A stretch of DNA of 36,718 nt from Streptomyces sp. NBC_00249 (GTDB lineage Bacteria; Actinomycetota; Actinomycetes; Streptomycetales; Streptomycetaceae). Shown one piece after another: positions 23,511-31,115 of the stretch. Numbering within the stretch: the stretch's first letter is position 1; each line of letters starts with the position of its first letter. Below the pieces are notes generated by a model. The model was not told the DNA's origin. It ran no database searches and was given only the letters and a program-made list of their open reading frames with translations. The stretch covers positions 1-36,718 of the forward strand of contig NZ_JAPEMV010000016.1 in assembly GCF_026342355.1 (NCBI RefSeq), written 5' to 3'. A program made the position numbers and the translations under genes.

Positions 23511-23915
23511 ATGAAGCCCATCGGCTACTGGCTCAACCGCACCGACCAGGCCCTCACCGACTCAATGGACTCCCTGCTGTCCGAGTCCGGCCTCACCCGC
23601 CTCGGCTGGCAGGTCCTCAACGTCGTCGAGGACACCCCGCAGGCCACCGACACCGACGTACTGACCTTCCTCGCCGCCAACGCCGGCCCCGCCGACCTGA
23701 CCGCCGCGATCCGCACCGGCCTCGACGACGGCTGGCTGACCCGCCCGGAAGCAGGCCGTCTCGCCCTGACCGCCGACGGCCGCACCCGCCTGGCGGCCGT
23801 CGCCGAACACGTCGCCGCCTTCCGCGCCCTGTCCACGACCGGCATCTCCCCGGAGGAGTACCGCATCGCCGTCTCCGTCCTGGAACGCATGACCCACAAC
23901 CTCGAGCACCGTTAA
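23511..23915 (+). CDS. MarR-like small winged-helix regulator
   Basis: A 134-residue protein with an N-terminal helix (KPIGYWLNRTDQALTDSMDSLL) and a wHTH with LTRLGWQVLNVV, LDDGWLTRPEAGRLALTADGRTRLAAV, as in shortened MarR proteins. The ATG at 23511 has GGAG seven bases upstream, within the last codons of the MFS gene. It is likely the third gene of the NmrA-MFS unit. The last sense codon and the TAA stop (CGT TAA) lie inside a GTTAAC repeat, so the natural C-terminus may have been replaced when the repeat inserted. Confidence 0.82.
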   Translation: MKPIGYWLNRTDQALTDSMDSLLSESGLTRLGWQVLNVVEDTPQATDTDVLTFLAANAGPADLTAAIRTGLDDGWLTRPEAGRLALTADGRTRLAAVAEHVAAFRALSTTGISPEEYRIAVSVLERMTHNLEHR

Positions 23916-24393
23916 CGGCGTTAACGCCCGACGGCCCCGCAGCCCCGCGGACCGGCCACCGTTAACGGCGTTAACCCCCCGCAGCCCCACCCCGCACCGT
24001 TAACGCCGTTAACCCCCTGAGCCCCACGCCCCCGCAACCCCGCAGCACCCACCCCGGCCAACGCCCTACGACGCCGCGCCTCAGCCACCGTTAACGCCGT
24101 TAACGCCGTTAACGCTCCACGACCCCGCAGCCTCCGGCACCGCCATCGTTAACGCCGTTAATGCCCCCGCGCCGCCACGGCCTCGCCACCGTTAACGGCG
24201 TTAACGCCCCGCACCTCTGCTGCTTCCCGCACCGGACCATTAACGCCGTTAACGCTCCACGCCCCACGTGCCCGCCACCCTTAACGCCGTTAACACCCCG
24301 CGCCCCGCGCACCCGCCACCGTTAACGGCGTTAACGCCGTTAACGCCCCACAGCCCGCCGCCCCGCGCACCCGCCACCGTCAACGCCGTCAGG
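23911..24393. repeat. Main intergenic array of GTTAAC palindromic repeats
   Basis: Ten loci in under 500 bp: 23911-23925, 23961-23975, 23999-24013, 24090-24113 (triple), 24148-24162, 24191-24205, 24239-24253, 24280-24294, 24321-24344 (triple) and a decayed one at 24379-24393. The units are separated by 23-76 bp of unrelated, low-G sequence often ending in GCCACC before the repeat. The array fills the space between convergent MarR-like and antiporter genes and provides the stop codon of both. Confidence 0.92.
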
Positions 24394-25611
24394 CCTGAGC
24401 ACCCGCACCACCGGCCCCGTGGCAGCCGTCGTCACCAGAGCCATCAGCACCAGCATCGTGAACAGCTCGGCCCCGATCACCCCCAGCCCGAGGCCCACGT
24501 TCAGCACCACCAGCTCCGTCACGCCCCGGCAGTTCAGCAGCGCCCCCAGCAGTACCGCGTCCCGCGCGCCCTGCCCCGCCACCAGCGCGGCGGCCGTCGC
24601 CCCGCCCCACTTCGCGACGACCGCCACCGCCAGCACCCCGGCCGCCCACCACCACGCCCCACCGCCGCCCCCACCCAGCAGCCCCACATCGGTCCGCAGC
24701 CCGCTCCCCACGAAGAACAGCGGCAGCAGCACCGGCACCACGAACTCCCGCATCCGCCCGGCCGCCCGCTCCACCGCCTTCACCCCCCGCGGCATCACCG
24801 CCCCGAGGACGAACGCCCCGAACAGCGCGTGCACCCCGAGCGCGTCCGTCCCGTACGCCGCCAGGCAGATCCCCCCGAACAGCAGCGCCGCCACCCCGCT
24901 CCCGGGCCGGCCCGTCCCCCGCCGCACCCCCCACCCCGCCGCCGCCCCCCGCGCGAGCAACGGCCGCACCCCCCACCACATCCCGGCGAGGAACACCCCG
25001 GCGAGCGCGGCCCGCCCCAGCCCGGCCCCCACCCCGCCGCCGCCCGCCACGGCCACCACCACCGCGAGCAGGCACCAGGCGACCACGTCCACCACCGCCG
25101 CGCACGCCATGGCGAGGGATCCCACCGGCGTCCCGTACAGCCCCTGTTCCGTGAGGATCCGCGCCAGTACGGGAAACGCCGTCACGCTCATGGCGACGGC
25201 CACGAACAGCACGAACTCCGCCCGCCCCACCCCCTCGGGCGCGAAGGACCCGTACATCCCGAGCGCCAGCAGCCCCCCGAGCCCCAGCGGCACCCACACA
25301 CTTCCCTGGCTCACCAGCACCACGGTCCGCCCGAGGCCCCGCAGCAGCCCGAGTTCCAGTTCCAGCCCCACCAGGAACATGAACACCACCAGCCCGAGGG
25401 TCCCCAGTACCCCCAGCTGCGCGGTCACCTCGTCCGGCAGCAGCCACTCCTGCCCCGCCGGCCAGACCCACCCCAGGAACGACGGCCCGAGCAGGATCCC
25501 GACCCCGATCTCCCCCACCACGGCGGGCTGCCCGAGCCTGCCGACCAGCGCGCCCCCGGCCCAGCACGCCAGGACCACCACCGCCACGGCAGCCAGCACC
25601 CCACCCGCCAC
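24340..25611 (-). CDS. Cation/proton antiporter, CPA2/Kef-like
   Basis: A 423-residue membrane protein of the Na+/H+ exchanger superfamily with about 12-13 hydrophobic segments. Typical elements: GRLGQPAVVGEIGVGILLGPSFLG at 25-48, VFMFLVGLELE near 76-86, AMSVTAFPVLARILTEQ near 140-156, FGAFVLGAVMPRG, and LPLFFVGSGLRTDVG. Catalyses monovalent cation/H+ exchange. GTG start at 25611 with GGAGGGG close upstream. The stop (TAA at 24342-24340) and preceding Arg codon come from a GTTAAC repeat, and the last 15 residues (with PDGVDGG) run through a decayed copy of the repeat, so the tail is repeat-derived. Confidence 0.88.
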   Translation of the reverse strand: MAGGVLAAVAVVVLACWAGGALVGRLGQPAVVGEIGVGILLGPSFLGWVWPAGQEWLLPDEVTAQLGVLGTLGLVVFMFLVGLELELGLLRGLGRTVVLVSQGSVWVPLGLGGLLALGMYGSFAPEGVGRAEFVLFVAVAMSVTAFPVLARILTEQGLYGTPVGSLAMACAAVVDVVAWCLLAVVVAVAGGGGVGAGLGRAALAGVFLAGMWWGVRPLLARGAAAGWGVRRGTGRPGSGVAALLFGGICLAAYGTDALGVHALFGAFVLGAVMPRGVKAVERAAGRMREFVVPVLLPLFFVGSGLRTDVGLLGGGGGGAWWWAAGVLAVAVVAKWGGATAAALVAGQGARDAVLLGALLNCRGVTELVVLNVGLGLGVIGAELFTMLVLMALVTTAATGPVVRVLRPDGVDGGGCAGRRAVGR

Positions 25612-25640
25612 AGCCCCTCCCCGAACGCCGCATGCCGAAT

Positions 25641-25675
25641 GCCAAGCGCCAAGCGCCGAACGCCGAACGCCGAAC
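25641..25675. repeat. 7-bp tandem repeat
   Basis: Five consecutive 7-mers: GCCAAGC twice, then GCCGAAC three times. They lie between the antiporter start and the end of the TetR gene. Probably a slippage product; function unknown. Confidence 0.75.
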
Positions 25676-25721
25676 AGCCCCCTCCTCCCCCGCGCCCACC
25701 CCCTCGCAACCGAACCCCGCG

Positions 25722-26477
25722 CTACTTCAGGGGGTCGCCCTGCTCCGCCCTACGCGCCACCAGCAGCCCGATCCCGTCCAGGATCCGCTCCAGCCCGAAG
25801 TCCAGCGCCTGGTCCTGCCCCCCGTGCGCGGCGACGGAGGCCAACGCCGCCCCGAGCGCCGGGTAGTCCGCGCCGTGCGTCCGCATCACCTCGCCCAGCA
25901 CCGCCCCGAACTCCGCCTCCGGCCCCCCGGCCCCGCCCCCGGTCGCCCGCTCCTGCTCCGCGATGCCCCGTACGTGCCCGGCGATCAGCGCCGCCACGTC
26001 CATCTGCTCGGCGCCGCCCAGCCCGCACCCCTCCAGCGCCGCGACGGCCCGCTCCAGCCAGCCGACCTCCCGCGGCCCCATCACCCGCGCGCCCACCGTG
26101 GCCTCCAGCAGCCACGGATGCGCCCGGAACCCCGCGAGCAGCTCCCGCGCCCACACCCCGAGCCGCGGCCGCCAGCCGCCCCCGGCCCCCGCCAGCGCCG
26201 CGTCGAGCCCCGCCGCCGGGTCCGGCATCGCCGCCTCCGCCATCAGCGAGACCAGCTCCGCCTTCCCCGGGACGTACCGGTAGAGGGCCATTTTGGTGAC
26301 CCCCAGCTCCCCGGCCACCCGCTGCATGGAGACCGCGCCCAGCCCCTCCGCGTCGGCGATCTGCACCCCCGCCCCCGCGATGCCCGCCAGCGTGAGCCCG
26401 CGCCGGGGCCCCCGCGCCGGCGTGACCGGCGGCCCCCACAACAGCCGCACCGCCGCGCCCCACTGTTCTTTCGTCAC
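25722..26477 (-). CDS. TetR-family regulator (TetR_C class)
   Basis: A 251-residue protein. The HTH is further in than usual (about 35-80: GLTLAGIAGAGVQIADAEGLGAVSMQRVAGELGVTKMALYRYVPGKAELVSLM), followed by the C-terminal domain of the tetracycline-repressor class (PAAGLDAALAG, HPWLLEATVGARVMGPREVGWLERAVAAL). The GTG at 26477 has AGGGGA six bases upstream. Divergent from the FAD monooxygenase gene with an operator-like dyad between them, the layout of TetR/TetX-type pairs, so it probably represses the monooxygenase gene in response to an aromatic ligand. Confidence 0.87.
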   Translation of the reverse strand: MTKEQWGAAVRLLWGPPVTPARGPRRGLTLAGIAGAGVQIADAEGLGAVSMQRVAGELGVTKMALYRYVPGKAELVSLMAEAAMPDPAAGLDAALAGAGGGWRPRLGVWARELLAGFRAHPWLLEATVGARVMGPREVGWLERAVAALEGCGLGGAEQMDVAALIAGHVRGIAEQERATGGGAGGPEAEFGAVLGEVMRTHGADYPALGAALASVAAHGGQDQALDFGLERILDGIGLLVARRAEQGDPLK

Positions 26478-26531
26478 CGGATCCCCTTGCCTTCGAACCA
26501 AAACCGCGTCTACCGTACACAAATCAAATCA

Positions 26532-26546
26532 GTGTCCGGTGGACAC
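26532..26546. promoter_or_regulatory. TetR operator-like dyad
   Basis: GTGTCC and GGACAC, a perfect 6-bp dyad around GGT, in the 90-bp region between the divergent TetR and monooxygenase genes. Confidence 0.65.
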
Positions 26547-26567
26547 ACTTAATGCCCTGGAGCCCCC

Positions 26568-27752
26568 ATGCCCTCCCCCTCGGTCCTGATCTCCGGCGCG
26601 AGCATCGCCGGCCCCGCCCTCGCCCACTGGCTCGGCCGCCACGGTTTCCGCCCCACCGTCGTCGAGATCGCCCCCGCCCTGCGCCCTGGCGGCCAGTCCG
26701 TCGACTTCCGCGGGGAGACCCACCTGACCGTCCTCGACCGCATGGGGATCCTCGACGAGCTCCGCCGCATCCAGACCGGCGGCACCGCCATGACCTTCGT
26801 CGACGCCTCGGACCGGGAACTCCTCCACCTGCCCGCCTCGTTCGCCGGCGGCGACATCGAGATCCCGCGCGGCGAGCTCTCCCGCGTCCTCTACGAATCG
26901 TCCCTGCCCACCACCGAGTACGTCTTCGGCGACTCCGTCACCGCCCTCTCCCAGACCCCGGCCGGCGTGGACGTCACCTTCCGCCGCTCCCCGTCCCGCC
27001 GCTTCGACCTCGTCATCGGCGCCGACGGCCTGCACTCCAACGTCCGCCGCCTGGCCTTCGGCCCCGAGGAGCGGCACGTCACCCACCTCGGCTACTACGC
27101 CGCCACCTGGAGCCTGCCCCGCGATCAGGCCCCCGCGCTGCGCCCCGGCTCCGTCGGCCACAACACCCCCGGCCGCCTCGTCTCCGTCGCCGCCTCCCCC
27201 ACCGACCCCACCCGCGCGAACGCCTTCTTCCTCTTCGCCTCGCCCCGGCTCGCCTACGACCGCCACGACCCCGCCGCCCAGAAGGCGATCCTCACCCGGG
27301 CCTTCGCGGGACTCCCCTGGAGGAGCGACCAGCTCCTCGGCACCCTCGCCGCCGCCGACGACCTCTACTTCGACTCGATCAGCCGCTCCGACGTCGAGAC
27401 CTGGTCCACGGGCCGAATCGCCCTCCTCGGCGACGCCGCCTGCGGCGCGACGATCGGCGGCATGGGCACGGGCACCGCCGTCGTGGCCGCGTACGTCCTG
27501 GCGGACGAACTCGCCCGCTCCCCCGAGGACCCCCGGGCCGCGTTCGCCCGCTACGAGGCCCTCGTACGCCCCTACGCCCAGGGCTGCCAGCGGGGCGGCG
27601 ACCGCACGGGCCCCTTCCTCGCCCCCACCACCCGCCTCGGCCTCCGCCTGCGCAACACCCTCCTGAACCGCCGCAGCATCTTCAACTGGATGCTCCGACA
27701 AGCCCACACCGCCACCCTCCTCCCCCTCCCCACCCCCGCTGTCCCCCGTTAA
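26568..27752 (+). CDS. FAD-dependent aromatic monooxygenase
   Basis: A 394-residue group A flavin monooxygenase. The FAD-binding motif with ISGASIAGPALAHWLG is at 8-23 (first Gly-x-Gly relaxed to Gly-Ala-Ser), followed by VVEIAPALRPGGQSVDFRG. The DG motif VIGADGLHSNVRR is around 148, and the GD motif IALLGDAACGATIGGMGTG around 284-302. Hydroxylates aromatic or polyketide-type substrates using NAD(P)H and O2. The ATG at 26568 has GGAG six bases upstream. Its C-terminal Arg and stop (CGT TAA) lie in a GTTAAC repeat. Paired with the divergent TetR gene. It could be a tailoring or antibiotic-inactivating enzyme. Confidence 0.9.
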   Translation: MPSPSVLISGASIAGPALAHWLGRHGFRPTVVEIAPALRPGGQSVDFRGETHLTVLDRMGILDELRRIQTGGTAMTFVDASDRELLHLPASFAGGDIEIPRGELSRVLYESSLPTTEYVFGDSVTALSQTPAGVDVTFRRSPSRRFDLVIGADGLHSNVRRLAFGPEERHVTHLGYYAATWSLPRDQAPALRPGSVGHNTPGRLVSVAASPTDPTRANAFFLFASPRLAYDRHDPAAQKAILTRAFAGLPWRSDQLLGTLAAADDLYFDSISRSDVETWSTGRIALLGDAACGATIGGMGTGTAVVAAYVLADELARSPEDPRAAFARYEALVRPYAQGCQRGGDRTGPFLAPTTRLGLRLRNTLLNRRSIFNWMLRQAHTATLLPLPTPAVPR

Positions 27753-27837
27753 CGGCGTTAACGGCGTTAAGCGGAATCCCAACCCCCACTTAACGCCGTT
27801 AACACCCCCACCCATTAACGGCGTTAACGCCGTTAAC
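27748..27837. repeat. GTTAAC repeats downstream of the monooxygenase
   Basis: Three loci: 27748-27771 (triple, last half-site GTTAAG), 27789-27803 and 27814-27837 (triple, first base A). The remaining gap to 28009 is C-rich and holds only the promoter of the next gene. Confidence 0.9.
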
Positions 27838-27934
27838 GCCCCCCACCCCCTCCCCAGGCCCCAAAAAGTAACAACGCGAACCCTCCCACCCACCCCCAAA
27901 CCATCCCCCTCGCCCCCCAAAAAAGTACTTGTCG

Positions 27935-27955
27935 ACTGGTTTTCTTTGAACCGAT
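27935..27955. promoter_or_regulatory. ARE-like operator upstream of TetR 28010-28669
   Basis: 7-7-7 geometry as at the other AREs: ACTGGTT, spacer TTCTTTG, AACCGAT. The inner four bases of each arm pair perfectly (GGTT/AACC) and the outer three only partly. It lies 54 bp before the start codon, suggesting autorepression. Confidence 0.55.
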
Positions 27956-28009
27956 CCCACTACATTGACCCCGTACCACCGGACGAGAACGGCACCAGGA
28001 GACACCCAC

Positions 28010-28669
28010 GTGGCGAGGGTCAGGCAGGAACGGGCCGAGATCACCCGGCAGGCGATCCTCGACGGGGCGGCCATCGCCTTCGACCAAGCCGGCTTCGGCG
28101 GCACCAGCCTCAGCGACGTGGTCAAGCACGCCGGAGTCACCAAGGGCGCCCTCTACTTCCACTTCCAGTCCAAGGAAGCCCTCGCCCGCACCCTGATGGA
28201 CGAGCAGTTCGCGGTCTCCCAGGACGTCCCCGCCATCGAGGACCCCGGGCTCCAGACCGTCATCGACCTGACCCACCAGATGGCGTCCGGGCTCCGCTCC
28301 AACGTCCGCATCCGCGCCGGCATCCGCCTGGTCATCGAGTTCGGTTCGTTCACGAGCCCGGACCCCTCCCCGTACAACACGTGGATCAAGACCTGTCGCA
28401 GCTGTCTGACGCCCGCCCAGGAGCAGGGCGACATCCTGCCGTCGGTCGACGTGACCGACCTCTCGACGTTCCTCGTCGGCTCGTTCACCGGCCTTCAGGT
28501 CACCTCGTTCGTCCGCACCGGCCGCGAGGACCTGCACGCCCGGGTCGTCGACCTCTGGAACTACCTCCTCCCGGGCATCGTCCCGGGCCCCCGCATCCCC
28601 CGCTTCGACCCGTCGGGCTCACCGGCCTGCCGGGCGGAACTCGACCTGCAGGCGTCTCCGGTCGGCTGA
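28010..28669 (+). CDS. ArpA/ScbR-type GBL-receptor-like TetR on the plasmid backbone
   Basis: A 219-residue TetR protein with the classical receptor HTH (QERAEITRQAILDGAAIAFDQAGFGGTSLSDVV, then HAGVTKGALYFHFQSKEALA, about 5-52) and a ligand domain with the Trp-containing YNTWIKTCRSCL near 120-131. The GTG at 28010 is chosen because AGGAG lies eight bases upstream; the frame is open to 27965. It lies 23 kb from the afsA homologue and directly upstream of parA, so it may tie GBL signalling to plasmid functions. It is followed by an unusually long perfect inverted repeat. Confidence 0.9.
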   Translation: MARVRQERAEITRQAILDGAAIAFDQAGFGGTSLSDVVKHAGVTKGALYFHFQSKEALARTLMDEQFAVSQDVPAIEDPGLQTVIDLTHQMASGLRSNVRIRAGIRLVIEFGSFTSPDPSPYNTWIKTCRSCLTPAQEQGDILPSVDVTDLSTFLVGSFTGLQVTSFVRTGREDLHARVVDLWNYLLPGIVPGPRIPRFDPSGSPACRAELDLQASPVG

Positions 28670-28679
28670 CGGCGCGTCC

Positions 28680-28746
28680 AGGGCGGCCTCGCACACGCCG
28701 TGGTGATCCACGGGGGTGCTCACTACGGCGTGTGCGAGGCCGCCCT
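28680..28746. terminator. Perfect 22-bp inverted repeat between TetR and parA
   Basis: Arms 28680-28701 and 28725-28746 are exact reverse complements over 22 bp (outer ends AGGGCGGCC / GGCCGCCCT) with a 23-base loop, starting 10 bases after the TetR stop. It is the longest perfect dyad I see in the window and is not followed by a U-tract. It may be a strong terminator insulating parAB, or a replication or partition element. Both readings are inference. Confidence 0.7.
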
Positions 28747-28769
28747 GTCGCACCCGTCTCCACCCACTT

Positions 28770-28825
28770 CGTTAGCAAAACTCAAGCGTGGCGCCCACGC
28801 ACACCCCAGAACGTTAGTAAAGTCC
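28770..28825 (+). promoter_or_regulatory. parAB promoter with direct repeats and dyad
   Basis: CGTTAGCAAAACTC at 28770-28783 is repeated as CGTTAGTAAAGTCC at 28812-28825, 42 bp apart (four helical turns). Between them GCGTGG and CCACGC form a 6-bp dyad around CGC (28786-28800). It ends five bases before the parA ATG. Probably the site where ParA, ParB or another factor autoregulates the operon. Confidence 0.5.
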
Positions 28826-28830
28826 CTCTC

Positions 28831-30096
28831 ATGACTTCGCCCTCGTCCCCGAGCGACCGAGAGAAGGTCGTCTCCAAGCTCCCCCCGTGGCTCCGCCAGG
28901 AGTTGAAGATCCGCACCGCCCAACTGCGGGTCGACATCCAGGACGCCGTCCACGAGGGCATCGCGCACTGGAGCGCCCTCGCCTCCGCCCCCTCCCCCGT
29001 CGACACCTCCGGCGCCGAATCGTTCTCGACCTGGCTGCCCGCCGGCCAGTGGGAGTCCTTCCGTTCCGGCTCCAAGGACCGCGGCGTCTCCCTCATCCAG
29101 GGTCTCGCCCAAGCCGTGCGCCTCTGGCTGGAGATGAACCCGGCCCCCACGGTCAAGCGGCCCAGCGTCGTCCGCCGCATCGTCGTCTGCAACCAGAAGG
29201 GCGGAGTCGGCAAGACCGCCGTCACCGCGGGCACCGCGGAGGCCCTCGCCGAGGACCCGTCGACCCTCCACCCGGTCCGCGTGGCCCGCCAGCTGGCCCG
29301 CGTCCCGTCCGCCGAGGACGCCGACCACACCCACCAGGCGACGCACACCACGCCCCTGGACCTCGAAGACCTCCCGGGCCTGGGCATGCGCGTCCTGCTC
29401 GTGGACTTCGACCCGCAGGGCCACCTCACCAAGCAGCTCGGCCACCAGCCCCTCCCCATCGGCGGGGACAGCCTCACCTGCCACATGGCCGGCGAGGCCA
29501 AGGGCCCGCTCTCCGAGCTGATCGTCCCCGTCCCGGACGAGCGCTTCGGCGACCGCCTGCACATCCTCCCCGCCTGCACGGACGCCTTCCTCCTCGACGT
29601 CCGCCTCTCCACCGTCCGCGCCCGCGAGGCCGCCCTCGAACGCGCCCTCGCCCCCGTCGAGTCCGACTACGACGTCATCCTGATCGACTGCCCGCCCAGC
29701 CTCGGCCTCAGCATGGACGCGGCCATCTACTACGGCCGCCGCCGCGACACCGAACAGCCGGGCGCCTCCGGGGCCCTGATCGTCGTACAGGCCGAGGACT
29801 CCTCCGCCGACGCGTACGACCTTCTCACCTCCCAGATCAACGACCTGCGCGACGACCTCAGTCTCGACATCGACTACCTCGGCCTCGTCGTGAACCTCTA
29901 CGACGGCCGGCGCGGCTACATCGCGACCTCCTCCCTCCAGGCCTGGATGGACATAAAGGATCCGCGGGTCGTGGCGATCGTTCCCGACCTCAAGGAACAG
30001 CGCGAGGCCGTACGCGTGAAGCAGCCTCTGTTCGTCTACGCCCCCAAGGGCGACCAAGCCGTCGCCCTGCGCGCCCTCGCCCGGGAGATCTCATGA
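28831..30096 (+). CDS. parA: ParA-type partition ATPase
   Basis: The 421-residue protein has an N-terminal extension of about 115 residues before the ATPase, typical of plasmid-type ParA. The deviant Walker A CNQKGGVGKTAVT is at 120-132 (signature Lys at 123 and Lys128), the A' motif VLLVDFDPQGHLTKQLG at about 189-205, and Walker B YDVILIDCPPSLGLSMDAA near 279-297. About 50 residues separate Walker A from A', longer than usual, including a His/Thr-rich stretch. Drives segregation of the replicon on the nucleoid with ParB. The ATG at 28831 is adopted; the frame is open far upstream but overlaps the TetR gene. Stop and parB start overlap as ATGA. Confidence 0.93.
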   Translation: MTSPSSPSDREKVVSKLPPWLRQELKIRTAQLRVDIQDAVHEGIAHWSALASAPSPVDTSGAESFSTWLPAGQWESFRSGSKDRGVSLIQGLAQAVRLWLEMNPAPTVKRPSVVRRIVVCNQKGGVGKTAVTAGTAEALAEDPSTLHPVRVARQLARVPSAEDADHTHQATHTTPLDLEDLPGLGMRVLLVDFDPQGHLTKQLGHQPLPIGGDSLTCHMAGEAKGPLSELIVPVPDERFGDRLHILPACTDAFLLDVRLSTVRAREAALERALAPVESDYDVILIDCPPSLGLSMDAAIYYGRRRDTEQPGASGALIVVQAEDSSADAYDLLTSQINDLRDDLSLDIDYLGLVVNLYDGRRGYIATSSLQAWMDIKDPRVVAIVPDLKEQREAVRVKQPLFVYAPKGDQAVALRALAREIS

Positions 30097-31004
30097 GCAG
30101 CAAGGCCGACAAGCTCGGAGTCTCGGCTTCCTTCGCGCGGGCCCAGCCCGTGGGCGTCAGCTCCCGCCGTGCGGCCATCGCCGAGGCTACGGGCGCCCCC
30201 ACGTCCGGCGTCGTCCCGCCGTCCGAGGTGCCCATCGACGCCCTCGCCCACAATCCGTTCAACCTCCGCGAGGACCTCACCGAGATCGAGGAACTGGCGG
30301 CGTCCCTCACCGCCCGCGGCCAGCTCCAGCCCCTCGCCGTCGCCACCCGCATGGCCTTCATGGAGGCCCACCCGGGCACCACCGACGGCCTGGGCCGCGC
30401 CCCGTACGTCGTCATCGACGGCAACCGGCGGCTGGCGGCGGCCCACCTGGCGGGCCTGAAGACCATCCAGATCCACGTCAACGACGCCCTCTCCGCCTCC
30501 GCCGCGGACATTCTGGAATCGGCCCTGATCGCCAACGTCCACCGGGTCGACGTGGCCCCCATGGACCAGGCCCGGGCCCTCCAGGAGCTCGTCGACGTCC
30601 ACGGCTCCCAGGCCCAGGTCGCCAAGCGGCTCGGCAAGACGGCGGCCTGGGTCTCCCAGCGCCTGACCCTCCTCAACCTCACCCCCACCCTCCAGGAGAA
30701 GGTCGAGACGGGCGAGCTCAAGGTCGAACCCGCCCGCCGCATCGGCCGCCTCCCCCAGGAGGACCAGGCCAGCGCCGCGGCCGAGACCATCAACGCCGTC
30801 AACCCCCCGCGCCAGCGCACCCGCCCGGCCCCGCCACCCGTTAACGGCGTTAACGCCGTTAACACCCAGCCGCCCGCCCCCAACCCCACCCCCCGCATCA
30901 CGATCTCCACGGACTCCCCGGAGACCATCGCGGACGCCCTCACCGCCCACCTCACCCCGGACGACCTGAAGGCCGTCACCGAGCTCCTGATGCTGCGGAT
31001 CTGA
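30093..31004 (+). CDS. parB: ParB-type centromere-binding protein with repeat-encoded linker
   Basis: The 303-residue ParB has a nuclease-like CTP-binding domain at about 40-130 (VPIDALAHNPFNLREDL, ELAASLTARGQLQPLAV, VVIDGNRRLAAAHLAG; the family GERRxR is here GNRRLA). The HTH is at about 160-200 (GSQAQVAKRLGKTAAWVSQRLTLLNL). A linker of about 50 residues carries two repeat-derived segments (INAVN, VNGVNAVN), followed by a short C-terminal domain (SPETIADALTAHLTPDDLKAVTELLML). Starts inside the parA stop. Expected to bind a plasmid parS; I do not see the chromosomal parS GTTTCACGTGAAAC, and the GTTAAC palindromes nearby are the natural candidate. Confidence 0.92.
   Translation: MSSKADKLGVSASFARAQPVGVSSRRAAIAEATGAPTSGVVPPSEVPIDALAHNPFNLREDLTEIEELAASLTARGQLQPLAVATRMAFMEAHPGTTDGLGRAPYVVIDGNRRLAAAHLAGLKTIQIHVNDALSASAADILESALIANVHRVDVAPMDQARALQELVDVHGSQAQVAKRLGKTAAWVSQRLTLLNLTPTLQEKVETGELKVEPARRIGRLPQEDQASAAAETINAVNPPRQRTRPAPPPVNGVNAVNTQPPAPNPTPRITISTDSPETIADALTAHLTPDDLKAVTELLMLRI
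30789..30863. repeat. GTTAAC repeats inside parB
   Basis: A decayed copy at 30789-30803 (ATCAACG-C-CGTCAAC) and a perfect triple at 30840-30863. Both are in the Val/Ile-Asn frame of the ParB linker. Confidence 0.9.
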
Positions 31005-31035
31005 GCACGGCACCCACGCGGGGGGCGCTGACGGC

Positions 31036-31092
31036 ATTAACGCCGTTAACGCCCCCACGTGCGTTTCATGTGCGTTCAAACGTGCGCTTCGC
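31036..31092 (+). promoter_or_regulatory. tap upstream region: one GTTAAC repeat plus three direct repeats
   Basis: A backbone repeat at 31036-31050 (first base A) is followed by three 11-12-bp direct repeats beginning GTGCG: 31059-31069, 31070-31081 and 31082-31092. They end 24 bp before the tap ATG and could bind the XRE-type N-terminal domain of Tap itself or control tap-tpg. Confidence 0.55.
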
Positions 31093-31115
31093 ATAGGCTG
31101 CACCCGGAGGTACCC

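Noticed and set aside
23911..24393. The repeat array as a CRISPR
   Set aside because: The repeat core is only 15 bp and palindromic, intervals are irregular (23-76 bp), copies occur inside genes far away, and there is no cas gene.
24268..26299. Long plus-strand frames rich in Pro, His and Arg opposite the antiporter and TetR genes
   Set aside because: Low-complexity shadows of C-rich DNA, without ribosome sites or recognisable domains.
28831..31092. Canonical chromosomal parS (GTTTCACGTGAAAC) near parAB
   Set aside because: I found no such sequence around parAB, supporting a plasmid-specific site instead.
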